From positions 560,001-624,000 of the forward strand of contig WPIO01000082.1 in assembly GCA_009760855.2 (NCBI GenBank): a stretch of 64,000 bases of DNA. The letters are read 5' to 3'. The position numbers and the translations under genes are program-made. The DNA comes from Cristatella mucedo (Eukaryota > Bryozoa > Phylactolaemata > Cristatellidae). The notes under the pieces were generated by a model. The model searched no databases, was not told the origin of the DNA, and saw nothing but the letters and a program-made list of their open reading frames with translations. This document shows, one piece after another, positions 20,733-32,881 of this stretch (its first letter is position 1; each line of letters opens with the position of its first letter).

Positions 20733-22470
20733 TGTTGCTCTCTTTTTCTCGAGCCCACTTGCTCACCAGACTTTGACCAAATGTAGAGCAGCCCGAAAGC
20801 GCCAGCGGCGAGAGCATCGATGGGCAGTCATGATGCCAACCGAGCATCGGACAACTCGAACGTCACCATTTTATTTGCGGCACGACGACGGCATCACTTG
20901 CCGTGCACCTCTGTAATCCTCCACCCCTGCCCCTCAACCACAGTGCCCTGCACCTCTACCGAAGCACAAAAACTCGCATAGTCCAAGGGAACGATGGGCA
21001 AAAAAGCATCGGGCAAGATTCGCAATAGAACTACCAGATTCGGTAGCAGTTCAGGTAAGTGAGCTCCTGCAAATCGACATTGACAACCATTCGTCCAGAC
21101 ATCGCTGCCAGCAGAAGGTCGGCTTGCACTACGGTTTAGTGGCACTTACTTTGGATAGCTAACGAAAATGGGGGCTCGCACGCGATCGAGCACGATCGTT
21201 GAATGATAACAAAGGCCACCAAGCAGCAGACAGAAACAACAAAACGCCAATGTTCGTCAAGCAGCTCGTGGCTTGACAAAGCCCTTAACAAAGAGATCGT
21301 AGGCCTAGTAAATAAAGCACAAGATAGCTCTCATGCACGGGCAACGAACGAGACAGCACTAGTACGGCATAGTACTTCTGGCGGCTGATTTCCTCTCAGA
21401 CCTGTTCAAGTGAATGTGGCAAGCTCAGGCAAAGCAAGGCATAGTGTAACTTGACATCTGCGAAAGCAACTGCATGTCTCACCTTGGCACCGAACACCGA
21501 CATCGCCTTGTCCCCATATGTAATCTGAACCTAGCAGGAAGAAAAACCAGGAATCTGTGAATCAGCAGCCGTGTCTTGGGGGGGGGGTAGAATCAAAGTG
21601 CAGCGATCTTTGTGATTAACTTGACGGACTTCATGATAGACATAAGGGCAAGGGTAAAGTGTTTGACACTAACTGCTACGCAAATAGCCTCCGCAGGGAA
21701 ATTACAAGCAAGCTTACAGATACGTGGACTGACCAAACAGCACCCATGTGATCAAACGGAAAATATGAGGTAATTGTCCATACGAGCTCAGATATCCATC
21801 AAGGTTGTGCTGAGTCAAGCAGCTCTCCCTTGACAAAACTGTAGTTGACATAGGCAGCCTGAACCACAATTGGTTCTAGGAAGGTGGGAAGCAACAACAG
21901 AATGGTCAGGGGAATGTTCGACACCGTAGTACTAGCAGTAACAAGTTCATAGATAGGGCACTGCACATCAGAACATAATCGGCAGCTGCCTTCTCCCTGC
22001 TGGCAAAAATTCGCCAAGCATAAATTGAATTGAGACCCTGCAACTTCATCGGGTGCCTGGCCACATAGCAGTCGTGTACATTCAATTAGCGATTACATGT
22101 CAATTAGCGATCATGTCGAGTGGTATGAGCTGCACGACAAGTGGGTGTGCTTCTGATTTTTTTGATGCATTTCTGTACACAGAAGATCATCGTATTCGAT
22201 GCCACTCGTGGTGCTAAACTCATATACCAGTGACTCCATAGATTATGATAAAGTTGGAGAGTCAGCTTCATAGCAATGCAACCCGACGAAATACCCGCGC
22301 CTCAATGCAAACTCATTCTTTCTGCCTACAGTAATACAGCGGTGCCAATTAAACTCCGTTATGGCGTGCATCATTATCAAGCAAATCAAATCTGGGCTCA
22401 GTCACATAATATCTTGGTGATACATCGCGAAAATGAGCTTCCACAAATATATGGCAGAATGTTTAACAAT
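20733..22470 (-). other. Presumed p85 intron, mostly unique
   Basis: An open reverse frame with a good acceptor (tgtcgatttgcag) at about 20905-21063 encodes HLPELLPNLVVLLRILPDAF and onward, but it matches no known domain and its exit phase does not fit the 18760-18896 exon. Reverse frame 21799-22017 (hydrophobic core) is also unrecognised. Nothing is firmly annotated. Confidence 0.35.
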
Positions 22471-22474
22471 GACA

Positions 22475-22800
22475 ATTGTAATAAATATATCCATAGCGCC
22501 CTAGGAGAACTAAATCTCTATCTAGGAACTTCTTGTAGACTGGAAAGAAAGCATATGAACCAATTGGTGACAATGAGGATATGCATAACTGAAGCATACT
22601 TGAGCAAATGTGCATGCTTACCCTGTGCATGTCACCCCTAACCATGTTATACATGTTATTTATCAAGCATGATATTATTCACCATTCAATCGTGTTTCTC
22701 TTTGCAGCAGATGTAAAGCGCCTAGAAAGAGACTGAGTTCTCTGACGGTGCTTTATCAAGTGCATTATTATTATAATTGTTGTTGTTATTATTAAATAAT
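22475..22800. mobile_element. Two LINE family 1 3' ends in inverted orientation
   Basis: A minus-strand 3' end (ccatagcgccctaggagaac...) runs to about 22620 and meets a plus-strand 3' end that closes at 22765-22800 with gtgctttatcaagtgcattatta. The pair forms an imperfect palindrome. A short minus-strand RT fragment follows to about 22960. Confidence 0.75.
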
Positions 22801-22990
22801 GAGGAAGGTTCGCACCGGTGAAGAAAACCCCTGCTTGAAATGCTGGCAGGTCTTTAGGCTTCCTTTTGAATGTCATCAAGTTGATGGGTACATCGTGATG
22901 TCAGCCAGTAGCAAGTTCCGGATGCTCGAATCGAAACATCGATTAGGAAGAAAAGAAATATGCTGGCCGACTTGTGTTCTACACTTATCA

Positions 22991-23150
22991 CACCGTGATG
23001 GCACACTAGGTAAGGCCGTTACTTTCACGACCTCGGCCCTGAGATCGTGGATTCGATTCCTTCGGTGGGCGATCGTTTATTGCCACTGCAAGTGGTGGTG
23101 ATAGGCGTAAAGGCTCTTCTGTCGCTATACAAAAAGAGGCTGTTTAATCA
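22991..23150 (+). mobile_element. tRNA-derived SINE, copy 3
   Basis: Reads GTGATGGCACACTAGGTAAG (A-box region), the clover-like hairpin ACGACCTCGGCCCTGAGATCGT, GGATTCGATTCC (B box) and GGTGGGCGATCG. The tail is GGCTCTTCTGTCGCTATAC...GGCTGTTTAATCA. One of the best preserved copies. Confidence 0.88.
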
Positions 23151-23794
23151 GCTAGGATTTTTTCATCACACGAAGTAAACCCAAATATCATTTAACCCCC
23201 CAGGCCCAGAGGCAAGGCTGGCATGTCATGTGCACAGCACGTGTGCTAAAAAGCTCAGGGTAGGGTAGCAGAGGTTCGGTTTGCAGAGCTCAGGCACCTG
23301 CTTCAGGCTGATGCTTCGGTTGCTGTGCTCCTTCTGCGACTGTATTGAAAGCACTGATTCATTTCACCGAACCCCTTATATCACCCATGACCCCAATCCA
23401 ACCAACATGCAAGATAATATCGCTGGATGTTTGTATAAAGCTCTACATGTGATGCTGGGCTCAGACTGCGGGCTACACCACTCGAAAAGGTGGGCATAAC
23501 CAATGTGGTTGGACTGGGGGGAAGCCATTAAAGCCGAGCACACTTGCTTCTGTCCCCCACATCGAGCTACCCGGACACCTACAAAGAAACACCTGGACGA
23601 CCAAACATGAATGCCCTGGTTGGATGGAGAGTGGCAGACAAGATGCAGCCAGTGAATAATGCTCGGCAGTAAGCTGTCGGGTTATTTGAATTAGGTTACC
23701 GAACGTGTGCCATGAAGACCCATACCTTTCAGAATTACACCCCACCAGGTCAAACATCGTACCACGCACTTCTCAGACTCATATCGTTTAGCTT

Positions 23795-24205
23795 AACCTC
23801 GTATGAGCTTCAAATCCTTTGGAGACCGTACCTTTAGTTAGTATGCTCCCAAAGCCTGAAACTCACTCCCAACTGATGTCACGACATCCCCTGACCTGAT
23901 GACATTTTAAAAAAGTAGCTTTAAACACATCTGTTTATCACATCATTTAGTGGGTCCTTGCAATTCACATTCTGTGTGCTTCTGTGTCCTCTCTTCTGTA
24001 CTGACACCGTGCATTCTACCACTAACCAATTTTTTTTAAATATTGGCACTGAGCACCTCACCTCTAACGATGTCATGATTGATGACATTGTGCATTATAC
24101 CACTTGTCATCTGTTCATGCTTTTCTTTACAGCACATGTAAAGTGCCTAGAAAGAGATCCGTTCTCTGAGGGCACTAAAAAAATGTATTATTATTATAAA
24201 ACAGG
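23795..24205 (+). mobile_element. LINE family 1 3' end, plus strand
   Basis: Runs from the RT C terminus (AFGSYAPK-like, gctcccaaagcctg) through the 3' UTR to gtaaagtgcctagaaagagat and (ATT)n at 24185. Confidence 0.85.
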
Positions 24206-26988
24206 ACATCGGTGCTTTTTTTCTTTAGGCCTGAATAGTGGTAAGCCGTAACCCATATAGCCACTACCAGACGTGACCTGCCGCCTTCCAATTGTGCACC
24301 AGCCTATCTATAAGCAGAATAGGGATGGTGAATACATGTACCTCAAATAAGTTAACACACACACATAAAGAGTATATGCATGCTGAACGTCAAAAAATCC
24401 TCACCCTATAGGCTAGCAATGAACCATTCAAACGACAGCATCTTGCGAATTCAAAGCTAAAAAAATGATGCCATGGCAAATTTTTTTTGGAAACGCAGGG
24501 ACTAGAGGTCATCAGCAGACTCGCGAAGTCTCGAGAACCCACTGCCCACAAATGCAACTGCCCGCAAGTAAGGTTTCACTGCTTTGAAGAAGCGATATCC
24601 CTGCTGTGCCACGAGTTCGGGCTGAGGGCAAACTTCAGTCAACAGCGACCAATAAGACATGGTGTACTGAGTGGTGGTATCGGATACACATACATACACC
24701 AGACTAAGAAGGTGCTGCATAAATCGGTCTGAGTCTGGTGGAGTGGACGTCTCGTAGCCGCTTGCACTTTGCAAGAGCTGCAACTGGCTAGGACAAACCT
24801 ACGAGATCACCCCACTGGCACGGCCACACCACTGCCACCGGCACTTCATTCCACTTATCGTGTCACCCACTCTTGTCATTTCTTTGCTACGATGATGCAG
24901 CCCCCTGCTGCACGCCAGTGCCAATCAAATACTGCACGACAAACACTTGCGTCTGCTTCGCCAAACCAAACCGTAACTGGATAATTGCACACTGACCCTG
25001 TCAGTCTGTTCGGGTCACGTCGGTCACATCCAAGAGCCTGCCTGCGGATGTGGAGCACTTTTTGGGTGGCAATGTGTCCTTTTGATCTGCAAGGGGGCCC
25101 TCCCCCAATTACTACCAGTCACACAGCAGCTGCCTAAAAAAGTGCTCAGTGCTGCGAAGCATGGCAGCTCTCGTAGACGCCCATTCCTGCAAGCACTCGT
25201 GCTGCTCATGTCCGTCGTGTCAGTGCATTCATTGTCTGTGCACGCGCACCTGCGTGCGTGGACGCTTGCCAGCTTGCAGTTGGCTTGCGTGGCGGAGTGT
25301 ACGTGAGCATGCATAACAATGCCCGGCATATCTCTGCACATGCATGCTCAGTGAGAGCCCCGGTCGGTGCACTTGTTCGTCGTGGCTCACGTTGCTTGCT
25401 AACCTCGAGCATGCAGCACAGCGCTACAGCAGATGCCCATCGTGACGACCAGCTGCTCGACACCCAGCACGAGCGATGAGCAGACGGCCAATCAAGGGAA
25501 AGCAAGCATCTGCTAACGGCGGTAGCCTCTGGACCCGGCTTTTCAGGATCGTTTTCTTTCCCTGCACCTCAGCCGTGATTGACTGGTGGTTCCCTTGCCG
25601 TCTGCTGGCCCGGGCAGGTCACCAAGAGCCTTCAGGCTGAGCTGTTTGCCACACGGCCAAGCTGCCGAGAATTGCACCAAGACAGAGCTTCAGGCATCGC
25701 GCTTAGTGAGAGGGTTAAGGTCACACCGAGCGGGCGCAGGTGCAAATGCTAGCTAGCTATTGCTGGTCAAGCAAGCTCCAACTAGCAGGCCTAAAACTGA
25801 ACTCGACACAGCTGCCACATGCTGCTGCCGGAAGGGGCCCTGCCTGCATCGGCATGCACCCCTAGTTGCATGAAAAGTGAAGAGCAGGTCAGCTGATTCA
25901 GCAGCCTGACTCACATACTGGCAGTCGGCCCACTCTCGCTCGGCCTCCAGCCAGCGTAATACACGATTGCCGGCACCGCAGGACCCGAAGACGGGTGGCA
26001 GCCATTCTAGCCTCTTCCCGTCAGAATTGAGTCAGCATGTTCTCTGGAGCGCCATCAGCACCATCGACTTTTCAGAATAAGCTGCCCAGCGCCTAGATGG
26101 GGGTGTGGTGGTCCTTCAAGTTCGGGCAGGTAGGCTGCACACTCGCTCCCACTCGACCGTCCACAATTTGGTAGTCTGGCAGTCTCAAGCAAGATTGCTG
26201 GATTTCCAATAGGAATGGTGAACGCACAACCTCGGTTGGCAAAGGCGGGCACCTTACCCTTAGGCCAAGCTTCCCAATTCGGAGTGTCACGCCTGCCAAG
26301 ACATTAGATGCCAGCTTTACCATCTTGCATAACTAAAGACATTGTAGTTATTAATTATCAAATGTCACATTTTTACTAGAGTTGCCTTATATGTTTGCCA
26401 TTTAGCCCAGAAGACTCCAACTTAAATTTGTAAGATAGGCCTGGATGTCAGCTGCCCAACATGGTGATAAACATTATGCTTCGACAGTGCAACGCTGAGT
26501 GTATTTCTGTTCCTTTGATTCTGTTCTTGTTGACCGTGATAGCAATGCAGAAATTCTTCACCCTTTCCTCTGTTTCGATGCTCTCCGTTGTTGCAAATTC
26601 ATTATTACCATTAAAGTTTGGTACTCTCTACTCACTTTCAGTGGTCTTTAACTTTTGGTTGGGTTCAAACGAAAATTAATTCTAAACTATCAAATATATG
26701 CTAACATCTGCATCTATATTCGGACCAGCTCACCTTGCATTGGTGACTTCCACTTATGGGACGTATGCATATGTACGCGACATACTTGACATTAGTACAG
26801 GACATTTCGTCAAAATTATGTAGGTCGATTTGCTTCCCATGCACACAAAAAATACTTACGGTCGACAGTGAGCATTTCTACAAAGAAATGCTATTGAACA
26901 GCAGCTAGAAAGCACTTCCGGCTTTTTTTTCGAATGACAGTCTTCCCATTCACTGTGGGTGGCAGCTACATATAGCAGAAAACAGACA
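24206..26988. other. Presumed p85 intron, no gene recognised
   Basis: Contains unrecognised open stretches on the reverse strand: 24502-24783 (YWSLLTEVCPQPELVAQQGY) and 25915-26030 (LEWLPPVFGSC... followed by a GTGAGT donor). Neither shows a known domain. Short ACGC/GTGC-rich sequence near 25240-25390. No repeat family seen. Confidence 0.35.
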
Positions 26989-27565
26989 TCAAGGACGGTG
27001 GCGTGCACTGTGAATTGTACATGATTTTCGATGAGAAGTGAAGCAGAATCTTTGATGCACCGACCGGCCGAAAGTACTCAGCAATAGGGCTGTGAGCAAA
27101 CTCATTTGGTCTCGAGTTAGGACCGATCCCACAACCCTTGGCTTTCTGAGCCGATGGTGCTCTGCGTTTACAAAATCAATATTCCATTGAAGCACAGTGC
27201 TTGCGGCCATATTGTGGCTAAGAATGCCAGCCTTGGAGGGCACAGCTGAGCTTAACAACCAAATCAGCCATACAACTATTTTCTGGTTAGGCATTTGATG
27301 CAGATATAAAAATGACAATATTTCTTGCTGCAAAGGAAGCTGCAAGATACGGGCATACTTTTTTCATAAAGAGTGAATTGAAAGACTCCATAGAAGATTG
27401 TGCAGTTTTGCCAAAATTAAATAGAACCGAACAAGCATCTGCTCTCAAATACCTGTATAATTGGGTCAGCATAGTGATACCACAACTCACGTGCATCGAC
27501 CGGTGGCAGCTGAAGCAGCCAACGGCAGTCAACACACCCGAGTTTGCACACAGTTTGCACATTCA
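26989..27565 (-). pseudogene. Transposase-like ORF remnant with zinc-finger motif
   Basis: Reverse frame 27287-27562 encodes CKLCANSGVLTAVGCFSC followed by HRSMHVSC, a C-x2-C-x10-C-x2-C-x4-H-x2-C array, then NFGKTAQSSMESFNSLFMKK. The ESFNSLFMKK segment resembles the ESFN/H-hydrophobic-x-K signature before the last helix in several animal transposase-like proteins. A second frame (26989-27345), shifted relative to the first, ends HRLRKPRVVGSVLTRDQMSL. The frame change suggests a degraded mobile-element gene. Family not identified. Confidence 0.45.
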
Positions 27566-28245
27566 ATGCACTTACACGATGCACACATCAGCGGCCTCAC
27601 AAAATAGACCCTCTTCAGTTGGTGATCGTGACGTGGCGGAGCTTTCGATGCGGCTGGAACAAAAACACCATCAGCTGTCATAATCTGATTGCAGCACCGA
27701 TTGCAGTGGCGCAGCGACAAGCGGATGCAAAGCCCCAAGAACAAACGAAGCCGGCCACGACAGCGCAGCACAAAGTGGTGGCTCTGCCTTCTCCATGCTG
27801 CCTTGTGCAGTGGCCGAGTAGGGGTAGCACAAACCAGCATGGACAGCACATGGATCGGCAGCACAGGCAGCCAGCGTTTTTCCCTAGCGCCCACACATCC
27901 CCCACCCGGCAGCCACTATCGGCAACCACTGAACAGCAATCAACTACATCACAAATAGCATTGTTGCAGATATGCTACGGATGCAACCACGGTAAGGTTA
28001 TCTTTCTGGCAGTAATTCGAAAGCAGTTACATGTAATATATCGAATCGAACAGAAATCGGCCCCAGAAAGAGCACAACAATAGCGGCCCCACACACGACA
28101 CAGCTTAGACGACTGTGGCTAAAGGGATTCTGATGGTTTTTCACACGGACAGTATGATACCATTGATGAGGCTTGGTGACATCTCCGGAGGGGGAGGAGT
28201 GGAGGGTCTCAGACGTTTCTGCAGCTGCTTCCTGGCTGGCATACC
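27566..28245. other. Unassigned stretch
   Basis: Overlapping frames on both strands, none recognised. It may be the 5' part of the transposase-like remnant. Confidence 0.3.
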
Positions 28246-28249
28246 GGAA

Positions 28250-28560
28250 CTTAATAATAATAATAATAATAATAATGCACTTGATAAAGTGCCCTCAGAG
28301 AACTCAATCTCTCTCTAGGCGCTTTACATTTGCTGCAAAGGGAAATGCAATTGAATGGTGAGTAATATCATGCTTGATAAACAAACAAAATGAATAACAA
28401 GGTTAGGGGTGACATGCACAGGGTCAGCATGCAAATGTGGTTAGTGGCAGCATGCACAGTGTCAACACGCATAAGCACGTGAAGGACGAATCACAGGGAC
28501 CCACTAAATGCTGTCCTAAATAGGTGTTTTTTTAAGTTCTTTTTAAATGGCGATGAATAT
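28250..28560 (-). mobile_element. LINE family 1 3' end
   Basis: (TAA)n at 28253-28277, then the full conserved 3' UTR block (gcatgcacagtgtcaacacg region) to about 28555, 5'-truncated there. Confidence 0.9.
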
Positions 28561-28993
28561 GGCGATCTCTAATCTGGTCGCGTTCCCAAGCAGCCAGGTC
28601 GACAGTGGACATTTACCGAAATAACAGCGAGTCCGCAGTGAAAGCTTTCCTCGATGGCCAGCCACTAGTCTGCCATCTATGAGCATGATGGCCAGCCACT
28701 AGTCTGCCATCCATGAGTCTCACCTGATGTTCGCCCTTTTTTTGTCTCCTGCTCATTTTTTCGGCTCAGCATCTGCGAGTAGCAGCCGAAGTGAGTAGCA
28801 CTGCAGCTAATCGAGCAAACACTTTGCTTACAGCTACTGCCTGCAGCTGCGGCCTGGACGACCAAACTCTCCCTCACAGTGGGCTTGCTTTGGGCCTTTT
28901 CTGCATGGCATTATGGCCTAACGATTCGCTTACGGGCGAAAGTGAAGAGTGCACGTACAGTGTATGCAGGCAGGCACACCTTGCTTTTGACAT

Positions 28994-29300
28994 AATAATA
29001 ATAATAATAATAATAATGTACTTGATAAAGCGACATGTGTAGGCCACGATCAGACGTCACCCTAAACCCTAAACCCAACATTAATCATCAGACGGCTAAA
29101 GTTATGAGCTAACAGCACACCGGTGGAGCCGAGCTAGACACTAGACTGACCATGTTTTTCTTGTCATTGAACATGCTTCTAACCATTCGATCGTGCTTCC
29201 TCTGTAGCAAATGTAAAGTGCCTAGAAAGAGGTAAGAGTTCTCTATGGGCACTATTACTAATGTATTATTACTATTATTATTATTGTTATTGTAGTCGAG
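28994..29300 (+). mobile_element. LINE family 1 3'-end fragments around (TAA)n and (ATT)n
   Basis: A (TAA)n run at 28994-29020 with cttgataaagcgac is a minus-strand terminus. A plus-strand terminus lies at 29190-29295 (gtaaagtgcctagaaagagg then (ATT)n). Between them is a short ccctaaaccctaaaccc sequence (29061-29077). Confidence 0.75.
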
Positions 29301-29427
29301 CTGAGGCCACAAGACAAGGCTATCCTCTCAGGGATGACAGCCTCGCCCTTGCTCCAGTCAAAGTGGTGCACGTTGGCTTCCAGTGCGACGCTGGAAAACA
29401 TGACAACATGTACTGAGGCAGAGCTAG

Positions 29428-29453
29428 TGTGTGTGTGTGTGTGTGTGTGTGTT
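29428..29453. repeat. (GT)n microsatellite
   Basis: Pure GT run of about 26 bp. Confidence 0.95.
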
Positions 29454-32400
29454 CGCGCGGAGCACCCGCGTTAACAAAGCTGCTCACAAAAATGCACAGC
29501 CGTTCGAATTGGAAAGCCGCACGTATCAAAACAACTACACTACAACAACTGTGTGTCTGCCACACGAACTGAGCTAGCATAGACATTGCAGTGGCACACC
29601 GAGCGCGCTTACACGTATTCCTTGTCCGTTGCAGAATTCGCCCGAAAAAACGAAGTTCTTGCGAGCATCCTATACAGAAACCGTTACAGCTAAGACCTGT
29701 TTAAAACTTATCTGATTTTTTTTACCAAAGCAAGTAAAAAACTACATCCTTATGGACATCTAAATGCTTATCGCTTCGGGCTGCTGGGTCTCCCAGGCCG
29801 GCATATCAAATGCATTATTATTATTATTTTTTATAGGATTCCAAGGTCGGCCATTTCATGACCAGGTCATGACCTCGGCATTAGGAATCCGGGCATTACG
29901 AATCCTCGGCATTAGGCATCCAGGCTGCTGCAGTGGCTGATTAGTGAGACTGAAACCAGGGGCAGCGCACGACAGCTCTCGCTGTGCACTCACTTCAACT
30001 TCTCACTTCAACGACAACTTCCCATAAGGTACAAAGCCAATGTTAGGCAAAACATCCGACAAGCTTAAAAGATCCCAACAACTGGCCTACGGCCTCTGGT
30101 CCCGACTCAAAAAGGTGACACTGACCGCCTTGCCGGTAATGACCAACCACTTGCTGATGGCAAGCACCTGTTTGTATTTGCAGGGGCCAGACAGCCCCTA
30201 CAAGCCAGTGACACTGGTGCTAGCTAAGGCTAGGCCTGCCAACCAAAACGAAGCCCACTAGGCACTGGGGCCACTAACTACAAGTAGGCCGCTGTTGCTG
30301 TCACTGCTGCTGGTGCCCAGCTGCTGCTGCCACTGCCGGCTGACTGCTGCCGCTGCTGCACCAGCTGGCGCTGCTGTTACTGTCCTCCATAATTGAGGGT
30401 GGCAGCAGTGGAAGTGAGCTCATCACCAACAAAACTCGGTAAGTCGGCACATGGAAAACATATAGAGGATTTGTCGATTTGCAGGAGACTTGCAGGGATG
30501 AGAGCAAACAAGCCTGTCCTGATCTTCCGACTGGGCAATCCAGGTCTGCTTTAAAACTGAAGCAAGCAGTCAGATGCTTTAAAAGAAAAGCAAACACGAA
30601 AGCAAAGCGAACTGAAGAGATGGTCGTTTGGGCTCCCAAAAACGACTTGGCACGTGTGGCATGCTCAATTGAACCGGCGCTCCTGCCGGCTCCCGAAGGA
30701 GATCAAAAACGGAGCAAACGAATGAAGGAGGAGGGTTAGAATGGATGCACCGAAGCATGGGTTTCGAAGCTTCGGAGGCTTTGAAGTGCATATGAAGATG
30801 GCCTGCCTTGCCTCCAGGAGCCAATCAGTAGCGAACGATAGACAAGAAACCAGGAAGAAAGCACTGGCTTATTAGTGCTCGACAATACACGAACTCCTTG
30901 CACAGGCAGCCGGAAGTGGCAATAAAAATCGATAGACTGAAAATTTGGAGTAGTTCATGGGTAGGCACTCCATCCAGAGTCTGAGGCACAGCTTGCTGGC
31001 AGATGCCAGCCAGGGGCACGAGGCAGCTCAGGGTTTCCGGCTTTCGGCTGCACCGATCCAGCAGCAGCAGCAGCAGAAGCAGCAGCACATGTAGTCACTC
31101 GACTACAGCATGTCGGTTGGACAGGTCGGTTGCCGTTGCAATGCTACCCAGACAAACAAATAGCAGGCACAGACCTCAGCAGCAAGGCTAGACCAGATGT
31201 CCACAGAGTTACCACCGTTTTAGCTACAGCTTACATTGCTGAACTAAGGCACTCGGGCAGGTGAGAAATCAACTGCAAGCTGACTGACTACAACGCCCGG
31301 ATTTGCTGCCCACATGCACAATCGAACAAGCCCAAACTGACGACGACCTCTCCGACGTGTCTGACGAAGAAGTATTCACAGTCGATTCGACTGTCACCGA
31401 TTCACCAGCAACCAAACGATCGATCTAGTGACAAAAGCATATTTGGGTCCAAATGTCTTCTGCCTAAGAATCCGACTCAGAAACTCTGTGGCTACAACGC
31501 CCTAGAACCCCTGCAGCAGGGGTGAGGGGTGGGGCTCAGCGAGGTGGAGTCGCTTCACCCCCACTGCATTTTCGACAAAGCAACAGCCTTAGCTTTTAAC
31601 ACCAAGGCATAGGCAGAGGGACGTCGGAAGCTTGGCCACCCGATAGGTCTTCTCAGCATTCCTATGATTGGCAGCCCCAGAAAAGGTAAAAGTCTGACCT
31701 GCCTCTTGGCTTAAACCCGGGGCTTTGCCTACGAATGCTGGCGACTGCATGGTGAGTCGGGTTCTACAGTTTCCACTTCTGCTGCTACCAGGGAGGCTGG
31801 CATGGCTAGTTTAGGGAAGCCGATAGGTGAGGCCCCACCTACTCATGACATGAGCCGAAAAACAAGAAGGCTAACAAAACATTGTGCAATCTACTGCCTC
31901 TCCTCCCCAGCCCAACTACCAGAGAAGAAATTGGACCATCGGGGTAGTGAGAGATGCAGCTAGCCAGCATGCCCGGCAGGCAAGCAGAGGCATGGCAGCC
32001 ACACCAGAAGCCGACCACCAGATCGCCAGCATGCAGTAGCACGGCAGCAGTCTCCTACCCCCCCCCCGACAGCCTGCATAGTACCCTTCACACCAACCAG
32101 TTGCATCTTACCCTTCGCACCAATCAGTTTGTGCAGCTAAACTGCCTCCCCACAGCGTGTCACGCCCAGCGATCAGGCGATGGCTACAGGGACGGCTGCA
32201 AGCGGTCAGGTGGCAATCCTCCCCGACTGGCATGCTTCCCCCATCCATCACAACCGGAAGGGCAAAGGGGGAAGGAAGGGGAGAGAAGGAAAAATTCAAA
32301 TTCGACTCAGGCACTCAAAATGAAGTCACAGATCATGAAACTGCATCAATTGCTCCTCACTCCCTGCTATGAGCGAATAGGGTGCAGGTGCAATCTAGAG

Positions 32401-32792
32401 TAAAATGGTCAAAGTCCCATCAAGCTCTGAAGAAGAAGCCGAATGCATGAAGGCAGAAATATCTTGGCACGCGTTAAGAAATACTTTTTTTTGTTTAAAC
32501 ATCGAAGATGCAGAACCACAAACGGTCAGCCTGATATCGCGCGCACAACTTGGACAGGTACAGGACCAGAGAACGACGAGGCTATGAGAGATTGCTGATT
32601 GGATCAGAGTGAAACCTGGTGAGTGTCTGCCTTTCGTTTGACGCCGCATGTGCCCCTTATTTTAACATTTTAACGATAGTACGACCGGCCACGAAGCATC
32701 AGAACAAATGATACAAGAAGCAGGAAGACACTAAGTGGACAAGACAAAAAGTCTGCTAACTAAGCCACAAGTGCATAACATGCACCCTACCG

Positions 32793-32795
<3 letters not shown>
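29454..32795. other. Presumed p85 intron, no gene recognised
   Basis: Contains GCT/CAG triplet-rich patches (30297-30380, 31055-31085) that make poly-Ala/Ser/Leu shadow frames. Two isolated open stretches exist (plus 31280-31430 acidic, LSDVSDEEVFTVD; reverse 30825-31088) without recognisable domains. No repeat family recognised. Confidence 0.35.

Positions 32796-32878
<83 letters not shown>
32796..32878. repeat. (GA)n microsatellite
   Basis: Pure GA run of about 82 bp. Confidence 0.97.

Positions 32879-32881
<3 letters not shown>

Noticed and set aside
20905-21058. Possible p85 exon (HLPELLPNLVVLLRILPDAF...) on the minus strand
   Set aside because: Good acceptor, but no domain match and its exit phase is incompatible with the next placed exon.
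25915-26030. Possible exon LEWLPPVFGSC...WADCQY with GTGAGT donor, minus strand
   Set aside because: No convincing acceptor, no domain and exit phase that does not fit the placed model.
28724-28772. 49-nt exon with good acceptor (gctactcgcag) and donor (CAG|GTGAGA) on the minus strand
   Set aside because: Open in phase 0 and exits with 1 nt, which would fit the 18760 exon, but it encodes only MLSRKNEQETKKGRTS, has no domain, and its entry phase does not follow from the SH3 exon. Kept as a possible missing p85 exon only.
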